From a virus, in the IMG/VR virus record IMGVR_UViG_3300007640_000192, positions 1-26,415 of that record: a stretch of DNA of 26,415 nt. One strand, 5' to 3'. The notes beneath the pieces were generated by a model, which searched no databases, was not told the DNA's origin, and saw only the letters and a program-made list of their open reading frames with translations. A program made the position numbers and the translations under genes. Each line of letters begins with the position of its first letter. The first letter of the stretch is position 1. This document shows positions 17,801 to 25,882 of the stretch, in pieces.

Positions 17801-20800
17801 ATTAGTTACTGTACTGTCAATTATTAATTCGCTACTTGGAGAAGAAATAAATTGAGTGTTGTCCAAATCAAACTTATAATAAAGAGTAGATGGAATATTT
17901 GAAGTTGTTTGAACTTGTACATATGCTGTACTGTCAATTCCAACTCTTCCTGATCTTGTTACCTCAAAGTCATCACTTACTGATGATGAATAGAAAGGAT
18001 TCTTAAATTCTTTGTCAGTGTAAAAATCAAATTTGAATGAAGAATAAACATTTGATGCATAAGTAAATGAAAGTGATGAATCAGACAGATCAAACCTTAG
18101 AGGCCTGTTTTTAATTACTTCAATATAAGGATTAATTCTAGATAATGTTCCCGATGAAGCACTACTAATATTAATAAAAACAGGATTATTTGAATTTAAA
18201 CTGTATTTTTCTTTTATAAGTTTTACTTTATTTGAGGAAATTACAAATACGTAATACATTCCTTCATTTTCCAGTCCACCACTAGGAGAAGTAGAAGTGT
18301 GTATTACTCTATCTCCAGTTATAAAACCATGGTTTGAAATCTCAATAACATTAGATGAAGTATCTACATTAACAGATGTAAATGATTTTGGATTAAATAC
18401 AATCCTTCTGTTGTATGCATCATATTTAACTGTTACTGTTCTTTGTATAGAAGATGCTAAATTAAAATCAACAATATCATTTTTACTTAATCCATGAGTA
18501 GATGCAGTAGATACTGTAACCAAATTCTTTATAACTTGTCCAGAAATGACATCATTTAATGATGTTTTTAAACTATGATGATCACCTGATCCATAGTTGT
18601 GGAAGTAGAGAATTCCAGACTGATTCGTAGTTCCAAGTTTTACATAAACGCCAGTTGTTCCAATACCAACTTTTGCTGATGAAATGCCAACAAAATCTTT
18701 AGAGATTGGAGCTGCATATAAAGTTTGAATGTCACTTAAAGAATATGAAGATGTTCCATCTGTAGAAACAGCAACTGATGTTCCTCCATTTGCAGAATAT
18801 GATAATACATCATTAATCTTTAAATTATGATTTGGATGATAAATCGCTTGAACTGGAATGAATATTTGAGTAAGTCCTATACCAGGATTACTAAAGGATA
18901 CTGTTATACCTATTCCAACTCCAGATACTGTTCCAACACCTAATGATTCTGCAGGATCAAAATAATATTGGTTGTTTAGTCTAAAGATTCCACTAGTTCT
19001 GTATCCAACATTAACTACAAATTTTCTTGGATCTTCATAAATTTTCTGAGTTGAAGTGTAAGAAATTCCTACAGTTCCATCATACTCCCTCAAAACTCTA
19101 ATTCTATTACTTCTTTGATCTACATTTAGAACTTTAACTCTCTCAGTTCCAATGCCCAAAATATCATTTTCTCTAATTGATGGGAAATCCAATAAACCAG
19201 AAACATAAAAATATGTTGTCATTCCAGTTGAACCTGTGGTTCCAACTCCAAGAACCAGAGAAAGAACCTCTGTATTAATTCCAACTCTATATGTTCTATT
19301 TTCAAAATTCTTAATGTAAGAAGATAATCCTACAATAGATACTATTTCCCCATCATTTAAATTATGTGGTGTCGATGTAAATCCAACATATTGATTTCTT
19401 GATGAATATGGAGTGAACTCTATATTGTTATAATATGTTGTATTGCATGAAATTGTGTTAATATATTTTCCTTTTATCTTTGAAACTTTTGCTGATGCGC
19501 CTACTCCGCCAGTATCTGCATTATTAAACACAATGCGATCATTTACGCGATAATTTTTTCCTCCAGTTGTAATTCCAAGGGAATCTACACTACCTCTAGA
19601 GATAGATGTAATATCGATAACTTGTTCTTTTACTTTATTTGGGTTGAATATGTAATTGTATCCACTCTTTTGATTGTTTATATTATATGGCCTTGTGTTT
19701 CTAAACCAATTTGTAGATTCAAAAGAATATTCAGATTGATTTGAAGATTTTCTATAATTGAACTCTATTGGTTTCGATTTAAATGTATTTCCAATTACAT
19801 AAGGGAATTGTGGTTTCTTGAAATCTTTAAATGGACCGCCACTTTCAACAGAACCAGAATTTATTGATGTAAAATATGCATAAGTTCCATTTGGATATTC
19901 TGGAGTTATGCAGAATCTTCCATTATGTTCATCTAAGTCTCCAGTTCCAGTATATTCATAGTCCTCAACAAAAAATCCTTGAGGGAATGCTGATATTGAT
20001 GGCCTGTTTGATTTGGATACTAACTCATATCCAGATAACATCTGTCTAATAACACCACCACTTCTGGTTGTGTATCCATATGGGCCATAAATTGGATTTC
20101 CATCGTAAGCCCAACCAACAATTGGAGAGTGATATGATGGAACCGTTTCTTGTCCATTTAAAATAGGAAGATCTGAAACACCATACAAATCATCTCTTTG
20201 AGCAGTAAGAATATTTGTTTGTGGATATACATCTCCTCTTACTGCAGTAAGTGTATTTCCCTCCCCAAGAAAAACTGCAGTGGCAGGATTCTTTGCATAC
20301 AAACTTGTTCTCAGAGATCTTGGAGTAAACAAGTGAGAGTATTGTAAACTATCTCTAGAAATAGAAGTTTGAACAATTCCATCATCTCTAGTCAAAATAT
20401 TAAAATATTTCTCAAATAAATTAACCGTCCATCTCTTAATATTTGCTTTGCATGAACATCCAGAACCAGATGACTTTAGATTTATAAATGTATCTTTTCC
20501 ATATCCAACACCACCATTAATTATTTTTATTTCAATTATCTTTCCATCTCTAATAATTGGAGTTAATTTTGCATACTTTCCGGTACCAGTTATTTCGACC
20601 TTTGGAGGTGTGTTGTAATTTTTACCTTGATTGCTTACTAAAATTTCCGTGATCTTTCCATTATCAATAATTGGAGTAAACTCAGCTTCAGAACCAGTGA
20701 TAAAATCAAATTCGGGTTGTCTATCAAAATTTAAAATTTCAGATGATCCATATCCAACTCCATTATTTGTCAGTTGGATTGAATCGATCGATCCTCTAAA

Positions 20801-23800
20801 AATTGGTTGAACTCTGCAATTAAAGTTTTGATCTGTTCTAGTTGATACTCCAGTAATTCCATCAACAGATACAACTATAGATGAATAGTTGAATGAGTGT
20901 GTTCCCGATCCCTTTGATTTTAAGTTTTCGGTTATTTCATTAATATAGTAAAAATCTTTAGAAGTTACACCAGTTCCAACTAAAGATAATGTAAAGTTGT
21001 TATTGTCAATTTTATTAACATAATATTGCTTGTTTACATCTAATCCCTTAATAGATGTTCCTGTAGTAGAATATTCAATTATTTCGCCAGAAGAGTATCC
21101 GTGATTTTTTATCTGGATAGTATTATTTGATGTTGAAATACCACTTATTCCAATTTTTCTTTCTTTATTCTTATATCCACTTCCAGGATCTGTTACAACA
21201 ATATTAGTTACAATTTGTTTTCTTTCTGATGATTTAAATCTATGAACTCCAGATCCATAAGACGTAAGATTTACTGTGTTAATTCCACTTATCGCATCAC
21301 TCTCTTTGGTGTGCAATTTAATAGTTTTGCTATCAACAACAAAAGCATAGTAACTAGAACCAGTTGTTAATCCAGATACTCCACTAGATCCATCAGTTTT
21401 GTAAATTATTCTTTCATTATCTCTAAATTTATGATATGTTGAAAATCCAATAGTATTATTAGTTAAATTCACGAATGCTGATGCTGCTTCAGAATTAAAC
21501 AGAACGTCATGTTCAACCAAAGACATATTAACTTCTGCTTTTGCACCAGTTCCAGAACCCCCACTAATGTTAACTACAGGAGGCTCTAGATAATCAAATC
21601 CAGTATCTAAAATTTCTATTCTATCTAAAACACCATTAACCGCACATACTCCCGTTGCGCCTGTTCCAACAGCATCTCTAATTCTGAGAACAGGTGGATT
21701 AATTACATCATAGTCAGTTCCTGGACTAGAAACAATGATGTCTTCTAAAGAACCATAGAATACTGTGTCAGAAGACTTATAATTTAAAAGTTCTGTTCCA
21801 TTTACGAATATTCCATTATATCCTGGATTAGTCGTATAAACAGCACTTTGATTAACTGGGTGACTAATTCTTCTCAGTATTTGTTGTGGTTGTAAATTTT
21901 TATTATAAAAATCATAATAAACAAATTTATTATTGGTTACAGTATCTGAAACTGAAATAAAAGAATCATTAAAAATATCAGATTTACTTTTTGCTATCTT
22001 AATTTTTGTAGAATCTACGCGAGAAACATAATAAACACCTTCCGATAAATTAGAAAACTTATTTGTAGTTTCAGTTTGTGTGGTATTTCCTTCAACATCA
22101 GATGAAGTTGAAATTACTACACCCGGAGAATAAAAAATAGCATCACCAGTATAAAGGCCATGATCTGTAGTAGTTGTTAATTTAAATGTATCTCCAACAT
22201 ATGTTCCATTTAATGTAAATTTCTTATCAAAAGGATTTAAAAGTTCATCATAATAATTTGGGAGTGAGTTTGATGCAATGATGGTTTCACTTCCGAAATC
22301 CACATAAGAATTTTGAACGTTTGCTTGTATTTTTGTCAGATATGGATATCTTGTAGAATTTCCTTTTAATAATTGATTTTCTACAGTAAAATATAAATTG
22401 AGATTTAAAAGTGAGGAACTTCTAACTGTAAAAACTGTGTTGCTAATAATATCAGTAACAGTTGCTGCTACTTCATTAGATGCACTATCTTTTAATATAA
22501 CCTTATTTCCAACTCTTAAATTATTGGAATCATATGTTGTAAAATTGTAAAGCCTATCTACAGAATCAATCAGTTTAACATTTTTTACATCCCAATAACT
22601 TTTTACATTACTGATTAAAGTTGATGGAATTAAACTGATATCAGATTTTCCTAAAGACTTTATTTTTGTAGTATCTCCCGCAGAGTACCTATATGTTTTA
22701 TTTTCTAATACTTTTAGTTCTTGTAATACAGAACCTATTCTAAAGGTAATTTGATTTTGTGTTTCTACAGCATATCCATATGCAAAAACATCAAGTCTTA
22801 GATTAGATCCCTTTGCAATCGCCGTATCAACTGTCGATACGTTAAAAAACTGAGTTAAAGATTTTCCGTTAAAAGATAAGACACTTTCATCGCCATCAAC
22901 ATTGACAACTGATATTTCACCTGAATTTGGAAATCCGATGGTAGAATCTACATCAAGTATTGTAGCTCCAATAGAAACATTATTTAAAACTTTTGTTTTT
23001 GGATGAACGACAAAATCTCCAAAGATTGTTCCTTGAACATCAATGTCTTTATCATAATCAAAATCAAGACTTAATTTATAAAAAATATTTTCATCATATG
23101 ATATTTTTTCAACATTTGTTACTGATGCTCTTGAAGCCTGAATATCATATTCACTATATTCATCTTGGAAAATAGTTTTGTTTAAAAGTTCAAGCGGATC
23201 GCCCTGGATAGATTCAACTACAATATCTTGAGTTATTCTATAAGCAGCATCTGAAGGTTTAAAAAGATAGTCTTTTGGCTTTACAACTTCAACATCTTCT
23301 CCATATAAAGCAGCAAAAAGAATCTTAAATGATTTATCAGTACCTTTCGAATCATAAAAGTCTTTAGCTCTTGATATGAATGTTCTTGAATTCAAATCCG
23401 AATCAAGTTCTCTATCAGAAATGCCTGGAATAAATTGTTTTTTAATCTTATTGAAAAATTCTTTTAAGAATAAAACACTAAGATTGTAAATCTTTGTTTG
23501 AGATGTATGTTCCGCAGCAGAAGAAGTTGAAAAAACTAATTCATCTGGAGTATTTTTTGCCTTTAAAGAAGTAATTCCACTAAAACCTCTTTTACATCCT
23601 TCAAAAGTAAATTCAGTTTTATATTCATATGCAATAATTTCATTGTCAATCAACAATAATCCCCATTTATCGGGAAATCCTTGAGTGAAAGTACTGATTA
23701 ATTGTCCTACGCCAAGAGCACCAGCATTTATTGTTGTGTCTGTTAATCTTACGTCTGCAGAAAGATATGTAAATTCTTTCGTTGTTGAATTATTCTCTAA

Positions 23801-23968
23801 TTTTAAATACTTGTCAATATTTTGAATTAAATCAAAGGATCCGCCTTGAAATTCCTGTGATATGTAATACTGCTTCAAAAATTCCCCAATTAATGGGAAA
23901 TCTTCTCGCACAAATTCTGGCAGTTGATTTTCAACAATCGATTGAAGTTTTACTCTATCTTCCGTCAT
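11831..23968 (-). CDS. 7: Giant gp7-like baseplate wedge protein, 4045 residues, with YHYH domain and many repeats
   Basis: Position between gp6 and gp8 and an N-terminal match identify it as a gp7-type wedge protein. Residues about 193-225 contain DFYDSKGTDKSFKILFAALY, closely resembling the DFYSTKGIEASYKFLF region in the C-terminal part of T4 gp7 (1032 residues). The preceding segment with EFLKQYYISQE (about 28-38) fits the same alignment. After about residue 300 the chain is a mosaic. There are 14 or so GxGY-type repeats (about residues 751-3839) and several HG..TGD / YYV..D modules (about 592-3070). Three modules with an INDILQ-like core lie near 3080, 3280 and 3580. A CSC segment is at about 1172. 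A YHYH domain is at about 1278-1392, and a duplicated pair of about 78 residues lies at 2738-2941. No signal peptide or membrane segment is seen. The ATG at 23968 is three bases after the gp6 stop. Function of the long C-terminal part is unknown; host contact or spacing in an enlarged baseplate is an inference. Confidence 0.87.
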   Translation of the reverse strand: MTEDRVKLQSIVENQLPEFVREDFPLIGEFLKQYYISQEFQGGSFDLIQNIDKYLKLENNSTTKEFTYLSADVRLTDTTINAGALGVGQLISTFTQGFPDKWGLLLIDNEIIAYEYKTEFTFEGCKRGFSGITSLKAKNTPDELVFSTSSAAEHTSQTKIYNLSVLFLKEFFNKIKKQFIPGISDRELDSDLNSRTFISRAKDFYDSKGTDKSFKILFAALYGEDVEVVKPKDYLFKPSDAAYRITQDIVVESIQGDPLELLNKTIFQDEYSEYDIQASRASVTNVEKISYDENIFYKLSLDFDYDKDIDVQGTIFGDFVVHPKTKVLNNVSIGATILDVDSTIGFPNSGEISVVNVDGDESVLSFNGKSLTQFFNVSTVDTAIAKGSNLRLDVFAYGYAVETQNQITFRIGSVLQELKVLENKTYRYSAGDTTKIKSLGKSDISLIPSTLISNVKSYWDVKNVKLIDSVDRLYNFTTYDSNNLRVGNKVILKDSASNEVAATVTDIISNTVFTVRSSSLLNLNLYFTVENQLLKGNSTRYPYLTKIQANVQNSYVDFGSETIIASNSLPNYYDELLNPFDKKFTLNGTYVGDTFKLTTTTDHGLYTGDAIFYSPGVVISTSSDVEGNTTQTETTNKFSNLSEGVYYVSRVDSTKIKIAKSKSDIFNDSFISVSDTVTNNKFVYYDFYNKNLQPQQILRRISHPVNQSAVYTTNPGYNGIFVNGTELLNYKSSDTVFYGSLEDIIVSSPGTDYDVINPPVLRIRDAVGTGATGVCAVNGVLDRIEILDTGFDYLEPPVVNISGGSGTGAKAEVNMSLVEHDVLFNSEAASAFVNLTNNTIGFSTYHKFRDNERIIYKTDGSSGVSGLTTGSSYYAFVVDSKTIKLHTKESDAISGINTVNLTSYGSGVHRFKSSERKQIVTNIVVTDPGSGYKNKERKIGISGISTSNNTIQIKNHGYSSGEIIEYSTTGTSIKGLDVNKQYYVNKIDNNNFTLSLVGTGVTSKDFYYINEITENLKSKGSGTHSFNYSSIVVSVDGITGVSTRTDQNFNCRVQPIFRGSIDSIQLTNNGVGYGSSEILNFDRQPEFDFITGSEAEFTPIIDNGKITEILVSNQGKNYNTPPKVEITGTGKYAKLTPIIRDGKIIEIKIINGGVGYGKDTFINLKSSGSGCSCKANIKRWTVNLFEKYFNILTRDDGIVQTSISRDSLQYSHLFTPRSLRTSLYAKNPATAVFLGEGNTLTAVRGDVYPQTNILTAQRDDLYGVSDLPILNGQETVPSYHSPIVGWAYDGNPIYGPYGYTTRSGGVIRQMLSGYELVSKSNRPSISAFPQGFFVEDYEYTGTGDLDEHNGRFCITPEYPNGTYAYFTSINSGSVESGGPFKDFKKPQFPYVIGNTFKSKPIEFNYRKSSNQSEYSFESTNWFRNTRPYNINNQKSGYNYIFNPNKVKEQVIDITSISRGSVDSLGITTGGKNYRVNDRIVFNNADTGGVGASAKVSKIKGKYINTISCNTTYYNNIEFTPYSSRNQYVGFTSTPHNLNDGEIVSIVGLSSYIKNFENRTYRVGINTEVLSLVLGVGTTGSTGMTTYFYVSGLLDFPSIRENDILGIGTERVKVLNVDQRSNRIRVLREYDGTVGISYTSTQKIYEDPRKFVVNVGYRTSGIFRLNNQYYFDPAESLGVGTVSGVGIGITVSFSNPGIGLTQIFIPVQAIYHPNHNLKINDVLSYSANGGTSVAVSTDGTSSYSLSDIQTLYAAPISKDFVGISSAKVGIGTTGVYVKLGTTNQSGILYFHNYGSGDHHSLKTSLNDVISGQVIKNLVTVSTASTHGLSKNDIVDFNLASSIQRTVTVKYDAYNRRIVFNPKSFTSVNVDTSSNVIEISNHGFITGDRVIHTSTSPSGGLENEGMYYVFVISSNKVKLIKEKYSLNSNNPVFINISSASSGTLSRINPYIEVIKNRPLRFDLSDSSLSFTYASNVYSSFKFDFYTDKEFKNPFYSSSVSDDFEVTRSGRVGIDSTAYVQVQTTSNIPSTLYYKFDLDNTQFISSPSSELIIDSTVTNHNQIDLVNSAYVGQHIVSGIGSTAFQFTIFDVPESTLYTTSNSKSSYETSSKSALGEISKVDIINSGTGYKDVPGISTVISDFGYGAIFEPDTNSIGNIVKTKIQDIGFDYPSDRTLRPVANLPEILSIEPLSSFASIGISSGGRNYTVAPKIIVKDGFTDELVEDLDLTYNLGDTKVTILQNTFGLYSAPPTFIPTQNSNGVGISSVTFNSTSKDVIVYLDTEFSDPNNFPFSIGDKVIVENVSVGLGSLGKGYNSRNYNYSLFTLTGVSTSLGGGNANVTYNLNDYLTGSEYPGTYDSANSYGRIVPEKQFPIFNATLTKNNFLRGETVSTGTNSGVVESWNNKTEYVTVSSNKDFTINEIVTGETSNTKGVIRKKIEFNGEVETGFGSVVEKGWDQNTGFLNDNLQRISDNFYYQYFSYSLKSKVPYQTWDDAVSSLNHTTGFRKFSDLIIETTDDSGKNIVFADDSDTEVITDIIGSGNLNCYYDFDLASEGTVTLDYGVISNEIRFKTRVLTDYFESVGNRVLLIDDISDLFNSSPRATRFSNVDTFRLSEARTKKYFTFVRDKRYTAERQSLIVSLLHDDVNGYLNQYGRVETYTDLGSFDFAIAGDEGQLRFYPIKYTVNDYDVSYVSFDLKDSVASIGSTNIGDSVNIKTTNTNVSAATTTTIVGIASTYRSSKVLVEIKGEGNVYEYDELNIIHNGTEVELLEYGQLTSHSLSAYSSSGLGTYWAYFSGSNLNVDFAPTPGIALTANTITVSIANTSSSGIGSISLNNSRLQSSYTSIAATSSPIQNIICEYDGGMSCAYYLVSVEDTTNNESQFSEVIVTDDGLSASIVEFANLETSSGLGTIGAEVKATGTQLYFTPNPSIDVETRVFQLSLELYDGNTRTNQINFNNGKIISNYGDYEGTDRSIKREFNLTHKQKQIFQRDFDASVASIANTSTNIITIPDHFFVTGEEVVYSHSGAGSTQAIGIASTSFAGIGITDKLPSSVFIVKVNDSKVKLARSAEDALNAVPNTLDLVTVGIGTSHTFTAKNQNAKCIILIDNMFQSPIVSSAVTTTLVNDILITDNRLTFSGITSFFGGDLIQIDNEIMKINTVGIGSTNVILVQRPWMGTGISSHSANSEITKVTGNYNIVDNTLHFVEAPYGKIPLSSTTNPPDSRDWVGITTSSSFQGRTFLRSGVPNGTQETYSKNYVFDDISNRFTGIAKTFTLTSDKQNTTGFSTENAIVLINNIFQGPQGSQVDVEDYTLNESVGVTSITFLGAASSVAYDPNSATIPVGGVIVSVASTGGFGYQPLVAAGGTAIVSTSGTIQSISIGNSGSGYRAGIQTVVNVGVQTLSTGTPSIEFIGTAAISGGNIVSIAITNPGVGYTSSNPPIVVIDDPLSYSDIPLVYSSGSSGGGNAATIDIVVGQGSSVIDFSIKNFGYGYGQSEVLTVDIGGLSGIPTNTSLPFEEFQITIDRTFTDNFAAWNVGQLEVLDKLDNLFDGSRKTFPLTLDGNVITIRSAVGSNIDVRATLLIFINDILQIGGGSYEFEGGSIITFNEAPKSGDTSKILFYKGSGDIDVIFKDVLETVKVGDDLTLNYDSEKGQGIILQQDPRIVTGINTSDSVATNPYPGPGVTTDTGLLRPVTWCKQTSDKIINGKEVGKDRIQYEPLIDPLAYLIQPVGLGSTVLYVDSNRISFNATNESSIRDFQNKVTIVSQDSIVSASATAIVSIAGTITSISITNGGAGYVNSPSVTISTPVGVGTTQRATGVSSVTSGIVTTITVTSPGTGYTTSNPPQVLVESPALISETINVSSYEGDFGQIIGISTTSVGIASTGIVFDFYIPENSYLRDSSVTGVTTISGIQTGYYFIVKRSNIGNGVTSLYNGGSVLGIATQFLDTVYQVASVSVAQTSAPGIALTYVARVTTSVSDYNSLTGTGSSEFFGEFSWGKINLETRTDPKVFNSYTLSGIGTNNVTGISTSALVSRSNPLKYLNYTS
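15145..15755 (-). repeat. Duplicated pair of ~78-residue modules in the gp7-like protein
   Basis: Residues about 2738-2816 and 2864-2941 align with each other. Shared landmarks in order are a V.V(E/K) strand, an acidic turn (YEYDELNIIHNG against SQFSEVIVTDDG), then E(Y/F)(G/A)(Q/N)L, SSGLGT, a strand ending in (D/T)F(A/T)P.P, and a final TITV / VFQL strand. Divergence is high at the residue level and no DNA repeat remains, which points to an old internal duplication. Confidence 0.6.
19790..20140 (-). other. YHYH domain inside the gp7-like protein
   Basis: Residues about 1278-1392 of the giant protein read like the YHYH family (Pfam YHYH), known mainly from secreted or surface proteins of bacteria. 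Ordered motifs are SPIVGWAYDGNPIYGPYGY (about 1280-1298), LDEHNGRF (about 1340-1347), TPEYPNGTYAYF (about 1352-1364) and FPYVIG (about 1387-1392). Together they are a specific match, not a composition effect. The domain's biochemical role is not established. It lies in a non-repetitive stretch between GxGY-repeat regions. Confidence 0.8.
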
Positions 23969-23971
23969 TCT

Positions 23972-25882
23972 TTATCGTACTAAATTTGAATTTGAGTAGC
24001 TTGATGATACAATGTAATTTGTTCCAGATATGTCACCACCAGATGATATTTGATCTGAAACCATATTAATAGTTGTTCTGTTATTGTCCAATTGAAGATA
24101 CAAATCTTGCAGTCCAATAACATCATTAGAGTACGGTGAGATAGAAAATTCTATCAAAGACTCTCCTCTATTTACACTAGTAGAAATGATATTAATTGGA
24201 TTCAATTTAATCTCTCCTTTCAAATAATCAATGGTGCCAACCGCTCTTCTAATGATTTTAGGTTGAGTTGGAGATTCTAATGAGAAGATGAAAATTTGTC
24301 CAGTTTCAAGATTTGCATCTGGAATATCAGAGAAATAAACAGTTCCAGATATGCCACTCACAATAAATCCTGAAGATTTGATGTTATATCCTGTTGTCCT
24401 ATCAACATGAAATCTATTACCAAAACAAATTTCATATTCGGTAAAGGAGTTGAGATTTGCTCTCATATCTCTTCTCATAGTCACACGAGTAATGTTTGAA
24501 GTAATTGATTCATGACTATCATCAATTAATTTCAAGAATTTACTATATTTGAATCTAGCTCCAAATTTATTCAATTCTGCAGAATCAGAATAATCTAAAA
24601 TGTTACTACTTACAATTGATTTTACATATGCGGCAGATGGAGCAAGATTTGTGTTGTAGTAAACATTCGAATCAACTTCAACATACAAATACTTAAGATC
24701 TACAATTTCAGTTACAATTCCAGCAACAGAATATTTTTTAATAGAACTCTTAATATTTTCTTTTATGAGATTTGATAAGTAAACTCCATTATATGGTTTT
24801 ACACTTATAAAAACTTTTCCATATTGTGGCGGAGTTAATTCTTCTCCACCATATACGGATACTGATTCTGTTTCTGAATAGATTGTTGGAATAATCGCTT
24901 CATAATCCTGTGCTGTTACAGCTCTATTTCTAGAAGCATAGACTTGAGTCGAATATTTTCTAATCGAATCAATACCTTCAATATCTCTTCCACCATAAGA
25001 AACTTGATTTGTAGAAATTTGAGAAAGGCCTGAGGTAATTACTCTTCCATCATTATCAATTAATCTTCCAGCAAATACAAATGGAGAATTTAGATTATTT
25101 GCGTTCTTTCCATTACAAATCAAATAAGAAACTTCGATATAATTTGGTTCTTGTAGTTTCTTTCCAAATATTCCATCGCCAAAAATTAATTCATATCTTT
25201 CGTCTTCTACTTCTTGAACGAAATATATTGCAGAATTTCCATCAATGTCAAAAAGACTATCAGATTTTCTATATTTTCTAGAAACAGAAGAAAGTTCAGA
25301 ATCTTTTACAATTACTGAAATTGAAGATGTATCAATTCCACTGTTTTCTAAAATAAATCTTTGATTTAAATTGAAGGAATTAACAGTAAAGTTTGTAGTG
25401 ACATATGTTCCTTCATAAACATCAATATTATAAAATTCTGCGATTCCATTGCTATTTACTGTAACTGTAATATCAGACAATAATGAGAATGAAAAACTTT
25501 CTCCACTAAAAACATTGGAAGTTGTAATTACGTTTCCAGCTTTCAATGTAAGTGATACTGGATTTGTTGAGAAATTGGTTGTATCAACAAAAAATGATAT
25601 ATTTGTGATTGCAGACTTTCTTGATCTTGGAACATACCCAATGTTCCTTGCAAGAGAAACAACGTTCTCTCTGAGTGTTGCACTATCAATGAATACCTCA
25701 TTCGATACCATATTGGCATTGTATGAGGTAATATATGTGTTATATGCTAAGATATCGATGATTGACGATAGATTCGATCCTTCAAAATCGTAGTCAGTAA
25801 AATTTGAATTCGATCTAAGGTAATCCTTAATCGAAGTTTTTATCTGATCGAAGTCTATGTTGCTGAAATTAACTAAAGGCAT
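23972..25882 (-). CDS. 6: Baseplate wedge protein gp6
   Basis: This 636-residue protein is close to T4 gp6 (660 residues), which forms the ring of wedge dimers around the baseplate hub and is related to the J proteins of other contractile systems. The N-terminal signature is clear: an acidic DFEGSN segment at residues 32-37, then IIDILAYNTY, then NEVFIDSATLRENV at about 61-74 and IGYVPRSRKSA at about 81-91. A second conserved part, with GGRDIEGIDSIRKY and then RAVTAQDYEAII, lies at about residues 292-330. It starts immediately at the gp25 stop codon and ends three bases before the giant gp7-like gene, with no promoter core visible between them. It should therefore be the middle gene of a 25-6-7 unit. 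No truncation or frameshift is seen. Confidence 0.95.
   Translation of the reverse strand: MPLVNFSNIDFDQIKTSIKDYLRSNSNFTDYDFEGSNLSSIIDILAYNTYITSYNANMVSNEVFIDSATLRENVVSLARNIGYVPRSRKSAITNISFFVDTTNFSTNPVSLTLKAGNVITTSNVFSGESFSFSLLSDITVTVNSNGIAEFYNIDVYEGTYVTTNFTVNSFNLNQRFILENSGIDTSSISVIVKDSELSSVSRKYRKSDSLFDIDGNSAIYFVQEVEDERYELIFGDGIFGKKLQEPNYIEVSYLICNGKNANNLNSPFVFAGRLIDNDGRVITSGLSQISTNQVSYGGRDIEGIDSIRKYSTQVYASRNRAVTAQDYEAIIPTIYSETESVSVYGGEELTPPQYGKVFISVKPYNGVYLSNLIKENIKSSIKKYSVAGIVTEIVDLKYLYVEVDSNVYYNTNLAPSAAYVKSIVSSNILDYSDSAELNKFGARFKYSKFLKLIDDSHESITSNITRVTMRRDMRANLNSFTEYEICFGNRFHVDRTTGYNIKSSGFIVSGISGTVYFSDIPDANLETGQIFIFSLESPTQPKIIRRAVGTIDYLKGEIKLNPINIISTSVNRGESLIEFSISPYSNDVIGLQDLYLQLDNNRTTINMVSDQISSGGDISGTNYIVSSSYSNSNLVR

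Noticed and set aside
25449-25793. 114-codon open frame on the plus strand
   Set aside because: Antisense to the conserved N-terminal part of gp6, which is certain.
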